A stretch of DNA of 26,691 nucleotides from an uncultured Clostridium sp. (GTDB lineage: Bacteria > Bacillota_A > Clostridia > TANB77 > CAG-508): contig CAJKKA010000012.1 of the NCBI GenBank assembly GCA_905200315.1, forward strand, positions 1 to 26,691. Reading direction: 5' to 3'. The notes under the pieces were generated by a model, which saw only the letters and a list, made by a program, of their open reading frames with translations, did no database searches and was not told the origin of the DNA. Made by a program: the position numbers and the translations under genes. This document shows positions 1 through 7,143 of this stretch, in pieces. Numbering within the stretch: the first letter of the stretch is position 1; every line of letters begins with the position of its first letter.

Positions 1-1798
1 AAAATCTCATTGGATTCTCACTTATAAATTTTATAACAGCACCAAAACTTACACCCCTTTGGTTTCTTGCCCACTCTGAACGTGAACTTGATAATCCCAT
101 TGCTTTTTCTGGGTAGTTTTGCTCTTCTCCTTTCCAAACAACTGTATAACTTCCTCCATTAGTCCAATCCGCACCTTTTATATGATATTGTTCTCCATTT
201 ATATTAAAATCATATACATGTCTAGTATAATATCCATCTATTCTCCCAAATCTGTAACGGTGTTCTTCAACGTGTACTGGTTCAGCTTTATTATTAAATT
301 TTTTAATTTGCTCAGGCGTCATTTCAGCAATTTCCTCATCTAAAAAAATTCTATCTTTAGAAATTACCTTATATGGACATTTCACTTTTAAATCTGTTAA
401 ACCACCACTACTTGATAACTTGCCTCCAGTTAAATATGGTGAATTTTCTTCTTCATTTATAGCTCCTAATATATTTTCTGAACTTTCACTAAATCTATTA
501 ACGGTCTTCCAATTATTAAAAGTAGATATTTCTCCAATTCCTGCATTAGCACATTCTTCTAATTTTTTATTTGCTTTACTCAAAGATTCATTATTAATTG
601 AATTAATTAATTCCTTTAATTTTGTTCCATCAACTTTAATATTTAATTCTTCTCCCCAAATAATAGGATTTTTAGTTGATACTACTAATTCTTCTTTTTT
701 AGTTTTTTCGTCTTGCATTATCATCAATTCATTTCTTCCATTTTTTGATAATGGTGACTTTACTAATTCATCTATAAAAACCTCTGGAGTTATTTCTTCT
801 GTTTTAGATTTGTTTTCTATATTTTCTAAAAATTCATTATAAACCTTTTTCATTTCTTTCTTCTTTTTAAGTAAAATTTGATTATTTATAAATTTTTCTT
901 TTTCTTCCCATGATATATCTGGTTTCATATTCAAATATTGTTTTAAAATATTGAAATTTGAGTAGTCTTCTTTTTTTACTAATCTTGTAAATTCATTATT
1001 TACATTTTTCTCTAATGATTTTGTCATAAATAAATCTTGTAATTCATCTTTTTCATCTTTTGATAGTTTTTTATTATTATAAATTGCAGATAATCCTCTC
1101 ATAATATTTTCTCTATCAAATACAACTTTATCGTCTTTTTTTACTTTCTCTTGTACCTTTTTCAATAATTTATCACTTATTTGTTGTGGACAACTTTTTG
1201 TTATTGTTTTTCCAGAATAATTTATAACATATTTATCCATTAATTCCTCATCATAATCCCTTACTGGTTCAATATCTGTCATAAATTTTTGAAAATCTTC
1301 TTGTTGTCCGTTCTTAGCTAAAAACTCTACCATTTTGCTTTCCATATTAAAAGTTCTTGCTACTCTATTAATATTCTCATATGGTAATTCATCTACCAAT
1401 TTTCTATATTCTTCTATTCCTCCATCTAAAGTATCTAACAAATTCTTTTGAGTTGCATGATAAAAAGTTGATGCCCATCTATCTACATTTAAATAATACC
1501 AATTTGGTAAATATGATAATGCTAATTTCTTCTCATCATCATCTTCTAATAATGAAGTTATTGCTTCTGCTTGTCTATCTTTTCCACACTCTAATATTTC
1601 ATGTCTAATATCATAACTATTATATATCCATCCCAATTCGTGTATCATAGAGTTAGTTATTTTGTTCACATCTTCTTTAATTCTTTCAACATCAATTTTT
1701 CCATTGTGCTCTCTTGAATATGTAGCAATTAATTTTTCAGCCTCCTCTTTTCTTATTCCTAAACTTTCCATTAATTCATTTCTAATACTTTTTTTCAT
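1..1798 (-). CDS. Large unrecognised cytosolic protein, 3' end cut by window edge
   Basis: An unbroken reading frame of 599 codons runs from an ATG at 1798 off the left edge of the window, so the C-terminus is missing. An AGGTGG ribosome binding site lies about 9 bases upstream of the ATG. The protein begins MKKSIRNELMESLGIRKEEA and is hydrophilic and lysine/glutamate-rich, with no signal peptide or membrane segment, so it is probably cytosolic. The first 250 residues look mostly helical (for example MIHELGWIYNSYDIRHEILE near residues 50-70). The visible C-terminal part is richer in glycine and aromatic residues (for example RFGRIDGYYTRHVYDF near 530) and could be a separate beta-rich domain. 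I recognise no family or catalytic motif; HELGW is not a zinc-protease HExxH motif. It is divergent from the ClpE-type gene. Confident that it is a gene, no functional call. Confidence 0.85.
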   Translation of the reverse strand, partial: MKKSIRNELMESLGIRKEEAEKLIATYSREHNGKIDVERIKEDVNKITNSMIHELGWIYNSYDIRHEILECGKDRQAEAITSLLEDDDEKKLALSYLPNWYYLNVDRWASTFYHATQKNLLDTLDGGIEEYRKLVDELPYENINRVARTFNMESKMVEFLAKNGQQEDFQKFMTDIEPVRDYDEELMDKYVINYSGKTITKSCPQQISDKLLKKVQEKVKKDDKVVFDRENIMRGLSAIYNNKKLSKDEKDELQDLFMTKSLEKNVNNEFTRLVKKEDYSNFNILKQYLNMKPDISWEEKEKFINNQILLKKKKEMKKVYNEFLENIENKSKTEEITPEVFIDELVKSPLSKNGRNELMIMQDEKTKKEELVVSTKNPIIWGEELNIKVDGTKLKELINSINNESLSKANKKLEECANAGIGEISTFNNWKTVNRFSESSENILGAINEEENSPYLTGGKLSSSGGLTDLKVKCPYKVISKDRIFLDEEIAEMTPEQIKKFNNKAEPVHVEEHRYRFGRIDGYYTRHVYDFNINGEQYHIKGADWTNGGSYTVVWKGEEQNYPEKAMGLSSSRSEWARNQRGVSFGAVIKFISENPMRF

Positions 1799-2031
1799 TT
1801 TTTATTCCACCTTTCATTTTAAAATATTACGTTTTTGTTATGTCATATAAAGACTATTTCTTTATCTTGTCTTTTCATATATTATGTTAACATTTTGTAA
1901 TATAATTGTAAAATTGTTTATTCTTATTACAATTATAAGTTTTACTTATATCTAGCAAATATCAATTTTTTTATTTTAAATATTAGTAATAAAAAAGAAA
2001 GTGCAAAATATAAAAATATTACAACAGAAAT

Positions 2032-2060
2032 TTGACTATTTAAGCAAAATGTAATATATT
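2032..2060 (+). promoter_or_regulatory. Sigma-A-type promoter for the clpE-pgsA unit
   Basis: TTGACT at 2032-2037 and TATATT at 2055-2060 are separated by 17 bases, and a TG lies just upstream of the -10 region. The ribosome binding site AAGGAG precedes the ATG at 2104. The rest of the divergent intergenic stretch 1799-2103 is very AT-rich and shows nothing else I can name. A weaker TTTACA/TAACAT pair on the other strand may serve the leftward gene. Confidence 0.6.
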
Positions 2061-2103
2061 ATAGTATGTTAAAATAAAACAAATTTAAGGAGCAATTTAA
2101 TTT

Positions 2104-4449
2104 ATGTTATGTTCAAAATGTAAGAAAAATACAGCTATCATTTTTATAAATGATACTAATAATAAAGATAGCAAAGATTCTATTAAAGGTTTATGTTATG
2201 ATTGTGCTAAATCTGAAGGCATAGATGCTTTAGAGGTTCTTGCAAAACAGAATGATATTTTGGGAAAAGATATTGTAAATCTTCAAGATTTTTCAGGTCA
2301 ATTTGAAAATATATTTAAAGATTTATCTAAACACTTAAATATAGAGCCACTTGGTAATTTAGACTTAGACTCTATGGAAACAGAGGATATTGAAGATTCT
2401 ATGGAAGGTGGATTCCCACTAGGTTCAATTTTTGCAGGTTTTGTTAAACCTAAAAACGATGAAACTGATTCTTCAGCTGAGCATATAAATAATCATTCAA
2501 AAAACAAACAAAAAAATAAAGAGAAAAAATCTAAAAATAAAAAACATAAATTTTTAGATACTTATGGTACAAATTTAACTACTAAAGCTAAAAATAATGA
2601 ATTAGATTTAGTTATTGGTAGAGATACGGAAATTCAGAGAATTACTCAAATTCTTAATAGACGTTCTAAAAATAATCCATGTTTAATTGGTGAACCAGGT
2701 GTTGGTAAAACTGCTATTGCTCAAGGTTTAGCTATAAGAATAGCCTCTGGCAAAGTCCCACCAAAACTATTAGATAAAGAAGTTTATTTATTAGATATGA
2801 CTGCAATGGTTGCAGGTACTCAATTTAGAGGTCAATTCGAAGCAAGAATGAAATCTTTAATTGATGAGTGTAAAAAGTGTGGAAACATTATTCTAGTTAT
2901 AGATGAAGTCCACAACATTATAGGTGCTGGTGACACAGAACACACTATGAATGCAGCAAATATTTTAAAACCATCTCTTTCCAATGGAGATATTCAATTA
3001 ATTGGAACTACAACTTTAAAAGAATATAGAAAATATATTGAAAAAGACTCTGCTCTAGAACGTAGATTCCAACCAGTTTTAGTTGAAGAGCCAAATATTG
3101 ATGATACAACAAAAATATTAGAGGGTATAAAAAAATATTATGAAACTTATCATAGTGTAAAAATTTCAAATGATGTATTAAAGCAAACTGTTATCTTATC
3201 TGAAAAATATATTCACGATAGATTTTTACCAGATAAAGCAATAGATATTTTAGATGAAGCTTGTTCAAGAATAAACTTAAACAATAAAGATTTATACAAA
3301 TTAACAATTTTAGAAAATGAACTAAAATCTGTTGAAGAAGAAAAAGAAGAAACTTCTTCAAATGAGGAAGAAGATTTTGAAAAAGCTGCTATGCTTAAGT
3401 CTAAAGAATGTTCTTTAAGAGAAGATATAGATAAATTAAAAGCTAAAATGGAGCTTAAAGAATTAACAGTTCAAGATATTGCAGAAGTAATTGAAAACTG
3501 GACTAAAATTCCTGTTACGAAAATTACAGAAGCTGAAACAGAAAAACTTTTAAACTTAGAAGAAAATCTTCATAATAAAATAATTGGTCAAAATGATGCT
3601 GTAGAAGCTGTTTCTCGTGCTATTCGTAGAAATAGAGCCGGATTAAAAAGTACCAAAAGGCCACCATCATTTATATTTGTAGGACCTACAGGAGTTGGAA
3701 AAACTCAACTTGCAAAAACACTTGCATATGAAATGTTTGGAGATGAAGATTCTATTATAAGAATAGATATGTCTGAATATATGGAAAGTCATTCAACTTC
3801 TAAATTAATAGGTTCGCCTCCAGGATATGTAGGATATGATGATGCAGGTCAATTAACAGAAAAAGTAAAAAGACATCCATATTCTATAATTTTACTAGAT
3901 GAAATTGAAAAAGCTCATAGCGATGTTTTCAATATTTTATTACAAGTATTAGATGATGGAAAACTTACAGATTCACAAGGAAATACAGTTAGCTTTGAAA
4001 ACACAATTATTATTATGACATCTAACTCTGGTTCAAACATGAATACAAATGCATTAGGTTTTGGAAACACATCTACTATAAATAAAGAAAAAATAAAATC
4101 AAGTTTAAGTGAAACTTTCAGACCTGAATTTTTAAACAGAGTTGATGAAATAATAGTCTTTGATAGCTTAAATCAAGAACAATTATTACAAATTACAGAT
4201 TTGATGCTTGATGATACACGAAAAGCTTTATCAGATAAAAATATTTCGTTAGATATTAACAAAAAAGCAAAAGAATTTATTATATCTAAAGGTACAGACT
4301 TAAAATTTGGAGCAAGACCTCTACGTAGAGCAATTCAACGTTATGTTGAAGATGAAATTTCAGATATGATATTAAAAAGTGAAGTTTTAAACGGTCAAAC
4401 AATTAAAGTTACTGTTTCAAACGATAACTTAAAATTTGAAGTAAAATAA
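2104..4449 (+). CDS. clpE: ClpE/ClpC-type Clp ATPase with N-terminal zinc finger
   Basis: A 781-residue class I AAA+ unfoldase that would feed substrates to the ClpP protease. A CxxC...CxxC zinc finger (C3, C6, C31, C34) replaces the usual double Clp N-domain, which is the arrangement of ClpE. A lysine-rich linker (about 130-148) follows. AAA module 1 has Walker A GEPGVGKT at 196-203 and Walker B VIDEVH at 265-270. A UVR-like coiled segment lies at about 420-450. AAA module 2 has GPTGVGKT at 527-534 and LLDEIEKAH at 597-605. LGF at 651-653 fits the ClpP-binding loop. It is somewhat longer than typical ClpE (about 700 residues) because of the linker. It lies 20 bases upstream of pgsA, probably in one transcript. 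In Firmicutes such genes are often repressed by CtsR, but only half of a CtsR site is visible here. ClpC without its N-domain is the alternative name. Confidence 0.9.
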   Translation: MLCSKCKKNTAIIFINDTNNKDSKDSIKGLCYDCAKSEGIDALEVLAKQNDILGKDIVNLQDFSGQFENIFKDLSKHLNIEPLGNLDLDSMETEDIEDSMEGGFPLGSIFAGFVKPKNDETDSSAEHINNHSKNKQKNKEKKSKNKKHKFLDTYGTNLTTKAKNNELDLVIGRDTEIQRITQILNRRSKNNPCLIGEPGVGKTAIAQGLAIRIASGKVPPKLLDKEVYLLDMTAMVAGTQFRGQFEARMKSLIDECKKCGNIILVIDEVHNIIGAGDTEHTMNAANILKPSLSNGDIQLIGTTTLKEYRKYIEKDSALERRFQPVLVEEPNIDDTTKILEGIKKYYETYHSVKISNDVLKQTVILSEKYIHDRFLPDKAIDILDEACSRINLNNKDLYKLTILENELKSVEEEKEETSSNEEEDFEKAAMLKSKECSLREDIDKLKAKMELKELTVQDIAEVIENWTKIPVTKITEAETEKLLNLEENLHNKIIGQNDAVEAVSRAIRRNRAGLKSTKRPPSFIFVGPTGVGKTQLAKTLAYEMFGDEDSIIRIDMSEYMESHSTSKLIGSPPGYVGYDDAGQLTEKVKRHPYSIILLDEIEKAHSDVFNILLQVLDDGKLTDSQGNTVSFENTIIIMTSNSGSNMNTNALGFGNTSTINKEKIKSSLSETFRPEFLNRVDEIIVFDSLNQEQLLQITDLMLDDTRKALSDKNISLDINKKAKEFIISKGTDLKFGARPLRRAIQRYVEDEISDMILKSEVLNGQTIKVTVSNDNLKFEVK

Positions 4450-4469
4450 TATTGAAAGGTAGTATTTAT

Positions 4470-5009
4470 ATGAAAAAAAATATTCCAAATATATTAACAA
4501 TGTTAAGATTTGTTCTCATACCATTTATACTTTACTTTTTGAGTATAGACAACTATATTTTAACATTCGTGTTTTTAACACTTTCAGGAATAACCGATGT
4601 GTTAGATGGTTTTATTGCAAGAAAATTTAATTTTATAACAGACTTTGGAAAATTAATAGATCCATTGGCAGATAAAGCAACACAATTATTAACACTAGCA
4701 GCATTAGTATTAAAAAACATTATACCTTTATGGATTTTAGGACTATTAGTTTTGAAAGAATTTATTATGATAGCAGGAGCCTCATTCCTATATGGAAAAG
4801 AACTTGTTGTTTCAAGCAAATGGTATGGAAAACTAGCAACAGTTTTAATATATGTTGCGATTGTATGTTCTTTAGTAATAAAACAATTTAGCTTACCTTT
4901 CAAATTTGATACTTATATATATTATTTAGCAATAATTTCAACTATATTTTCTTTAATAATGTATATAAAAGCTTTCTTTATGCAAGGATATTTGAAGAAA
5001 AATAAATAA
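4470..5009 (+). CDS. pgsA: CDP-diacylglycerol-glycerol-3-phosphate 3-phosphatidyltransferase
   Basis: A 179-residue integral membrane enzyme that makes phosphatidylglycerol phosphate from CDP-diacylglycerol and glycerol-3-phosphate, the committed step to phosphatidylglycerol. The CDP-alcohol phosphotransferase signature is complete: D43, D46-G47, A50-R51, G60, D64 and D68, with the expected spacing. Hydrophobic segments lie at about 12-40 and in four further blocks to the C-terminus. The frame is open from a TTG at 4452, but the ATG at 4470 is the better start because an AAAGGT ribosome binding site sits 9 bases before it and the product then begins MKKNIPNILTMLRF, typical of the family. Probably co-transcribed with the upstream Clp ATPase gene, and ended by a strong terminator just after the stop. 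Confidence 0.93.
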   Translation: MKKNIPNILTMLRFVLIPFILYFLSIDNYILTFVFLTLSGITDVLDGFIARKFNFITDFGKLIDPLADKATQLLTLAALVLKNIIPLWILGLLVLKEFIMIAGASFLYGKELVVSSKWYGKLATVLIYVAIVCSLVIKQFSLPFKFDTYIYYLAIISTIFSLIMYIKAFFMQGYLKKNK

Positions 5010-5011
5010 AA

Positions 5012-5035
5012 AACTCCACCATTGTGGAGTTTTTT
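5012..5035. terminator. Bidirectional intrinsic terminator between pgsA and the BofC-like gene
   Basis: AACTCCAC (5012-5019), a CATT loop and GTGGAGTT (5024-5031) form a perfect 8-bp stem followed by a T-run. The opposite side is A-rich, so the same hairpin can end the leftward transcript from 5635 as well. Confidence 0.85.
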
Positions 5036-5038
5036 TAT

Positions 5039-5635
5039 TTATTCAAAGTCTTCTATAAAGCTATTTAAATTTTGTTTACCGTAAATTTCTATTCCTTTTT
5101 TTATGTTTTCTACATCGTTTTCTGTTAGATATTCTGTTGATATTGATGTTTCTTCGTATAATACTTCTTCTCCTTTTTCGTTTGTATTATATACAACTAC
5201 TTTTCCGTTTTCATCTTTTACAGTATAATGCTCACCACATTTTCCATTTACATTTTTATATAATACAACTTCATTTGGACTAAAACTTTCTACCTTAAAG
5301 TCTTTATACATTTGCTCTATTTCTTCTTGAGTTTTATTAACCATTTCACTTGGAATTTCTACATCATCTTCTGTTGTATGTCCACATTCATTATATGTTT
5401 TTTTTATAATTAAAAAAGCATTTGGTGAAACTTTTTCTGTTGTGGAATTAACCTCAACTTCATCATCTGTATTTCCAACTTCTTTATTTTCTTCTTCATA
5501 AACACAATCATCTGTAATAGCATACTCTTGCGATTTTTCGTTATTTTTTACTACAAAAAATGTTATAACCACCGACACTATAAATAATCCAATAAATACT
5601 CCAATACCTAATAATATTTTATTTTTTGTTTCCAT
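5039..5635 (-). CDS. Membrane-anchored BofC-like protein
   Basis: A 198-residue protein with a single N-terminal membrane helix (about 7-29) and an extracytoplasmic part. The acidic linker (about 38-70) is followed by a region resembling the BofC C-terminal domain: a Cys-Gly pair (ECGHT), the SFSPNEVVLYK stretch, and an ending of the form LTENDVENIKKGIEIYG. In Bacillus, BofC is a forespore protein that restrains the SpoIVB protease in the pro-sigma-K checkpoint. That role is inferred here by resemblance only, and many Clostridia carry BofC-domain proteins of unknown role. The start at ATG 5635 is chosen over a TTG at 5653 because the GAGAGGAA ribosome binding site lies between them. It lies 62 bases downstream of hicB on the same strand and ends at a shared terminator. 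Confidence 0.6.
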   Translation of the reverse strand: METKNKILLGIGVFIGLFIVSVVITFFVVKNNEKSQEYAITDDCVYEEENKEVGNTDDEVEVNSTTEKVSPNAFLIIKKTYNECGHTTEDDVEIPSEMVNKTQEEIEQMYKDFKVESFSPNEVVLYKNVNGKCGEHYTVKDENGKVVVYNTNEKGEEVLYEETSISTEYLTENDVENIKKGIEIYGKQNLNSFIEDFE

Positions 5636-5697
5636 AATACATTCCTCTCTCAACTTATTTGTATGTATTATTTACAAAAAATGTTAAAATATGCATT

Positions 5698-6039
5698 TTA
5701 ATTAGTTTTTAAATACATTTTTACTGCTTCTTTTATTAACTCATTTATCGAAATATTTTTTTCTATAGATTTCATTTTTGCTTTATTATGAAGCTCTACT
5801 CCCAAACGTACATTTAAAGACCCCTTTGCTTGTTTTTCTGGTTCAGTATTAGTTTCTTTGCACACTTCAATATAATGGTCTATTGCATCTTTAAAATCTT
5901 TTTTTAATTCTTTAACAGTAGTTCCTTCAAAGGAAATACTATCATTTTTTAGTCCCTCTATTTCTCCCCAAAAGCACTCATCTTCATCACTATATTTTAT
6001 TTCAGCCCAATATCCTTTATATTTCATAATATTTTTCAT
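5698..6039 (-). CDS. hicB: HicB-type antitoxin (orphan)
   Basis: A 113-residue protein with the two-part HicB plan. The N-terminal half (about 5-65) is a degraded-RNase-H-like HicB fold containing WAEIKYSDEDECFWGEIEGL and the GTTVKELKKDFKDAIDHYIE helix. The C-terminal half (about 75-113) is a ribbon-helix-helix DNA-binding domain (LNVRLGVELHNKAK...INELIKEAVKMYL). HicB normally neutralises the small HicA mRNA interferase and represses its own operon. No HicA-like ORF is present on either side: the neighbours are the BofC-like gene and a non-coding repeat region. It may therefore be an orphan antitoxin or stand-alone repressor. GGAGG lies 8 bases before the ATG. A palindrome at 6098-6115 next to its promoter is a likely self-operator. 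Confidence 0.85.
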   Translation of the reverse strand: MKNIMKYKGYWAEIKYSDEDECFWGEIEGLKNDSISFEGTTVKELKKDFKDAIDHYIEVCKETNTEPEKQAKGSLNVRLGVELHNKAKMKSIEKNISINELIKEAVKMYLKTN

Positions 6040-6097
6040 TTAAATTTCCTCCAATTCTTTTAAATAGAATTTATTTTACTCCTTTTTTTATTTTTTT

Positions 6098-6128
6098 GCA
6101 ACTATTTTTAGTTGCTTTTTGTATTATA
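6098..6128 (-). promoter_or_regulatory. hicB promoter with adjacent palindromic operator candidate
   Basis: Read leftward, TATAAT (6128-6123) is a consensus -10 box, and about 8 bases further lies a perfect inverted repeat GCAACTA-TTTT-TAGTTGC (6098-6115) that would cover the transcription start. The -35 region is poor, which is common for regulated promoters. A ribbon-helix-helix autorepressor such as HicB would be expected to bind such a site. Read rightward, the same hairpin is followed by five T residues and could instead act as a terminator, although no rightward gene precedes it. Confidence 0.5.
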
Positions 6129-6174
6129 GGAAAGTTCTATCTTAAATTTAGGGGCGAATGCCACTTTTTTCATA

Positions 6175-6316
6175 AAGAAACAAATAATTTTATTTTCAAA
6201 TTCCGTTCTCCAAACGTTTTAAGACAGATAAAATATTCAAACTTTTGAGCCACGGTCTCTAATTATATGTAATAGTCGGGTCGAACTCGTTTTCAAATAT
6301 AAATTATTTGTTTCTT
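6175..6316. mobile_element. MITE-like element with 16-bp terminal inverted repeats
   Basis: AAGAAACAAATAATTT at 6175-6190 is repeated as a perfect inverted copy AAATTATTTGTTTCTT at 6301-6316, enclosing about 110 bases without an ORF. The interior shows weaker inverted similarity continuing inward. No clear target-site duplication was found. Together with the GC-rich palindrome that follows, it accounts for the gene-free stretch 6130-6363. The element type is inferred from its structure only. Confidence 0.4.
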
Positions 6317-6320
6317 AATT

Positions 6321-6347
6321 GTAGGGGTCGACGCCTCTGTCGATCCG
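6321..6347 (-). repeat. Dispersed GC-rich palindrome, copy 1
   Basis: GTAGGGGTCGACGCCTCTGT followed by CGATCCG is a reverse-orientation copy of the GGGTCG...CGACCC family seen elsewhere in the window. The stem is GGGTCGAC against GTCGATCC, with one G-T pair. It lies just beyond the right inverted repeat of the MITE-like element. A partial GTCGGGTCGAACTCG also lies at about 6275-6289. Confidence 0.65.
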
Positions 6348-6363
6348 ATGGCAAAATCACTTT

Positions 6364-7143
6364 TTATTGTTCTATCTGATTATAAATTTTTATTCTCCCT
6401 TTTTTATTAATTTTTAGAACAATCTCCCCCATTTGGTCTGTTCTATATATTTTTGTTCCTGCTTTTTCTAGTGTTTCTATTGTTATATTTGATGGATGTC
6501 CAAAAGTATTGTTTTCTCCTACTCCTATTAATGCTATTTTTGGCTTAACTTTTTCTATAAATTTTTCTGTTGATGATGTTTTGGAACCATGGTGTGCTAC
6601 TTTTATAATTGTGCTTTTTAACTCATCTTCTTTAACATATGAAATTATTTTTTCTTCAGCAATTTTTTCTATATCTCCAGTAAATAATGCACTTGTATTT
6701 TTATAATTCATTTTAAAAACTAGAGAATTATTATTTAATTTATTTTCATTCACAATGTTATTACTGTCTGGCCATAGCACATTTAAAAACATATCTTTTT
6801 CGATTTTTACTTTGTTACCTTTTTCAACACTTATAACTCGTATATTTTTTTGCTTTACAATTTTTATAAATTCTTTATAATTTTCACAAGTTTCAAATTG
6901 TTTTCCTATTATTACATTTTCCACTTTTATTTTTTGCATTACATATAACACACCCTCACAATGGTCGGAGTCAAAATGAGATATTATTGCATAGTCTAAT
7001 TTACTTACTTTTCTATTTAATAAATATGGCAACAGTGTTTTTTCTCCAATATTAGAACTACCTCTTTCACTGCCTCCTCCATCTATTAGAATTCTTTTAT
7101 TTTTAGGTGTAACAATTAAACACGAATCACCGCTGACCAACAT
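6364..7143 (-). CDS. comEC: ComEC metallo-beta-lactamase domain (3' fragment of split comEC)
   Basis: 259 codons carrying the C-terminal metallo-beta-lactamase-fold domain of ComEC/Rec2, a nuclease-like domain thought to process DNA at the competence channel. Visible metal-site motifs are SHFDSDH (55-61), GD at 156-157 and HHGS (184-187). The first motif of the fold, DVGQGDS, is cut in two: DVGQ is in the upstream frame and GDS is here. The frame opens at ATG 7143, which overlaps the upstream gene by 17 bases, but no good ribosome binding site of its own is seen. The ATG may be incidental and the segment may be only the continuation of comEC after a one-base insertion at about 7132. Some Firmicutes do encode free-standing ComEC-like hydrolases, but the broken motif argues for a frameshift. 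Confidence 0.85.
   Translation of the reverse strand: MLVSGDSCLIVTPKNKRILIDGGGSERGSSNIGEKTLLPYLLNRKVSKLDYAIISHFDSDHCEGVLYVMQKIKVENVIIGKQFETCENYKEFIKIVKQKNIRVISVEKGNKVKIEKDMFLNVLWPDSNNIVNENKLNNNSLVFKMNYKNTSALFTGDIEKIAEEKIISYVKEDELKSTIIKVAHHGSKTSSTEKFIEKVKPKIALIGVGENNTFGHPSNITIETLEKAGTKIYRTDQMGEIVLKINKKGRIKIYNQIEQ

Noticed and set aside
2031..2047. CtsR operator upstream of the Clp ATPase gene
   Set aside because: TTTGACT with the right spacing start is present, but the second heptamer matches at only two of seven positions, so only a half-site exists.
5640..5697. Sigma-E or sigma-G promoter before the BofC-like gene
   Set aside because: GCATATT and CATACAAA are present, but about 22 bases apart instead of about 14-18.
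6040..6363. HicA toxin gene next to hicB
   Set aside because: No frame of suitable length or with HicA features was found on either strand; the stretch holds repeats only.
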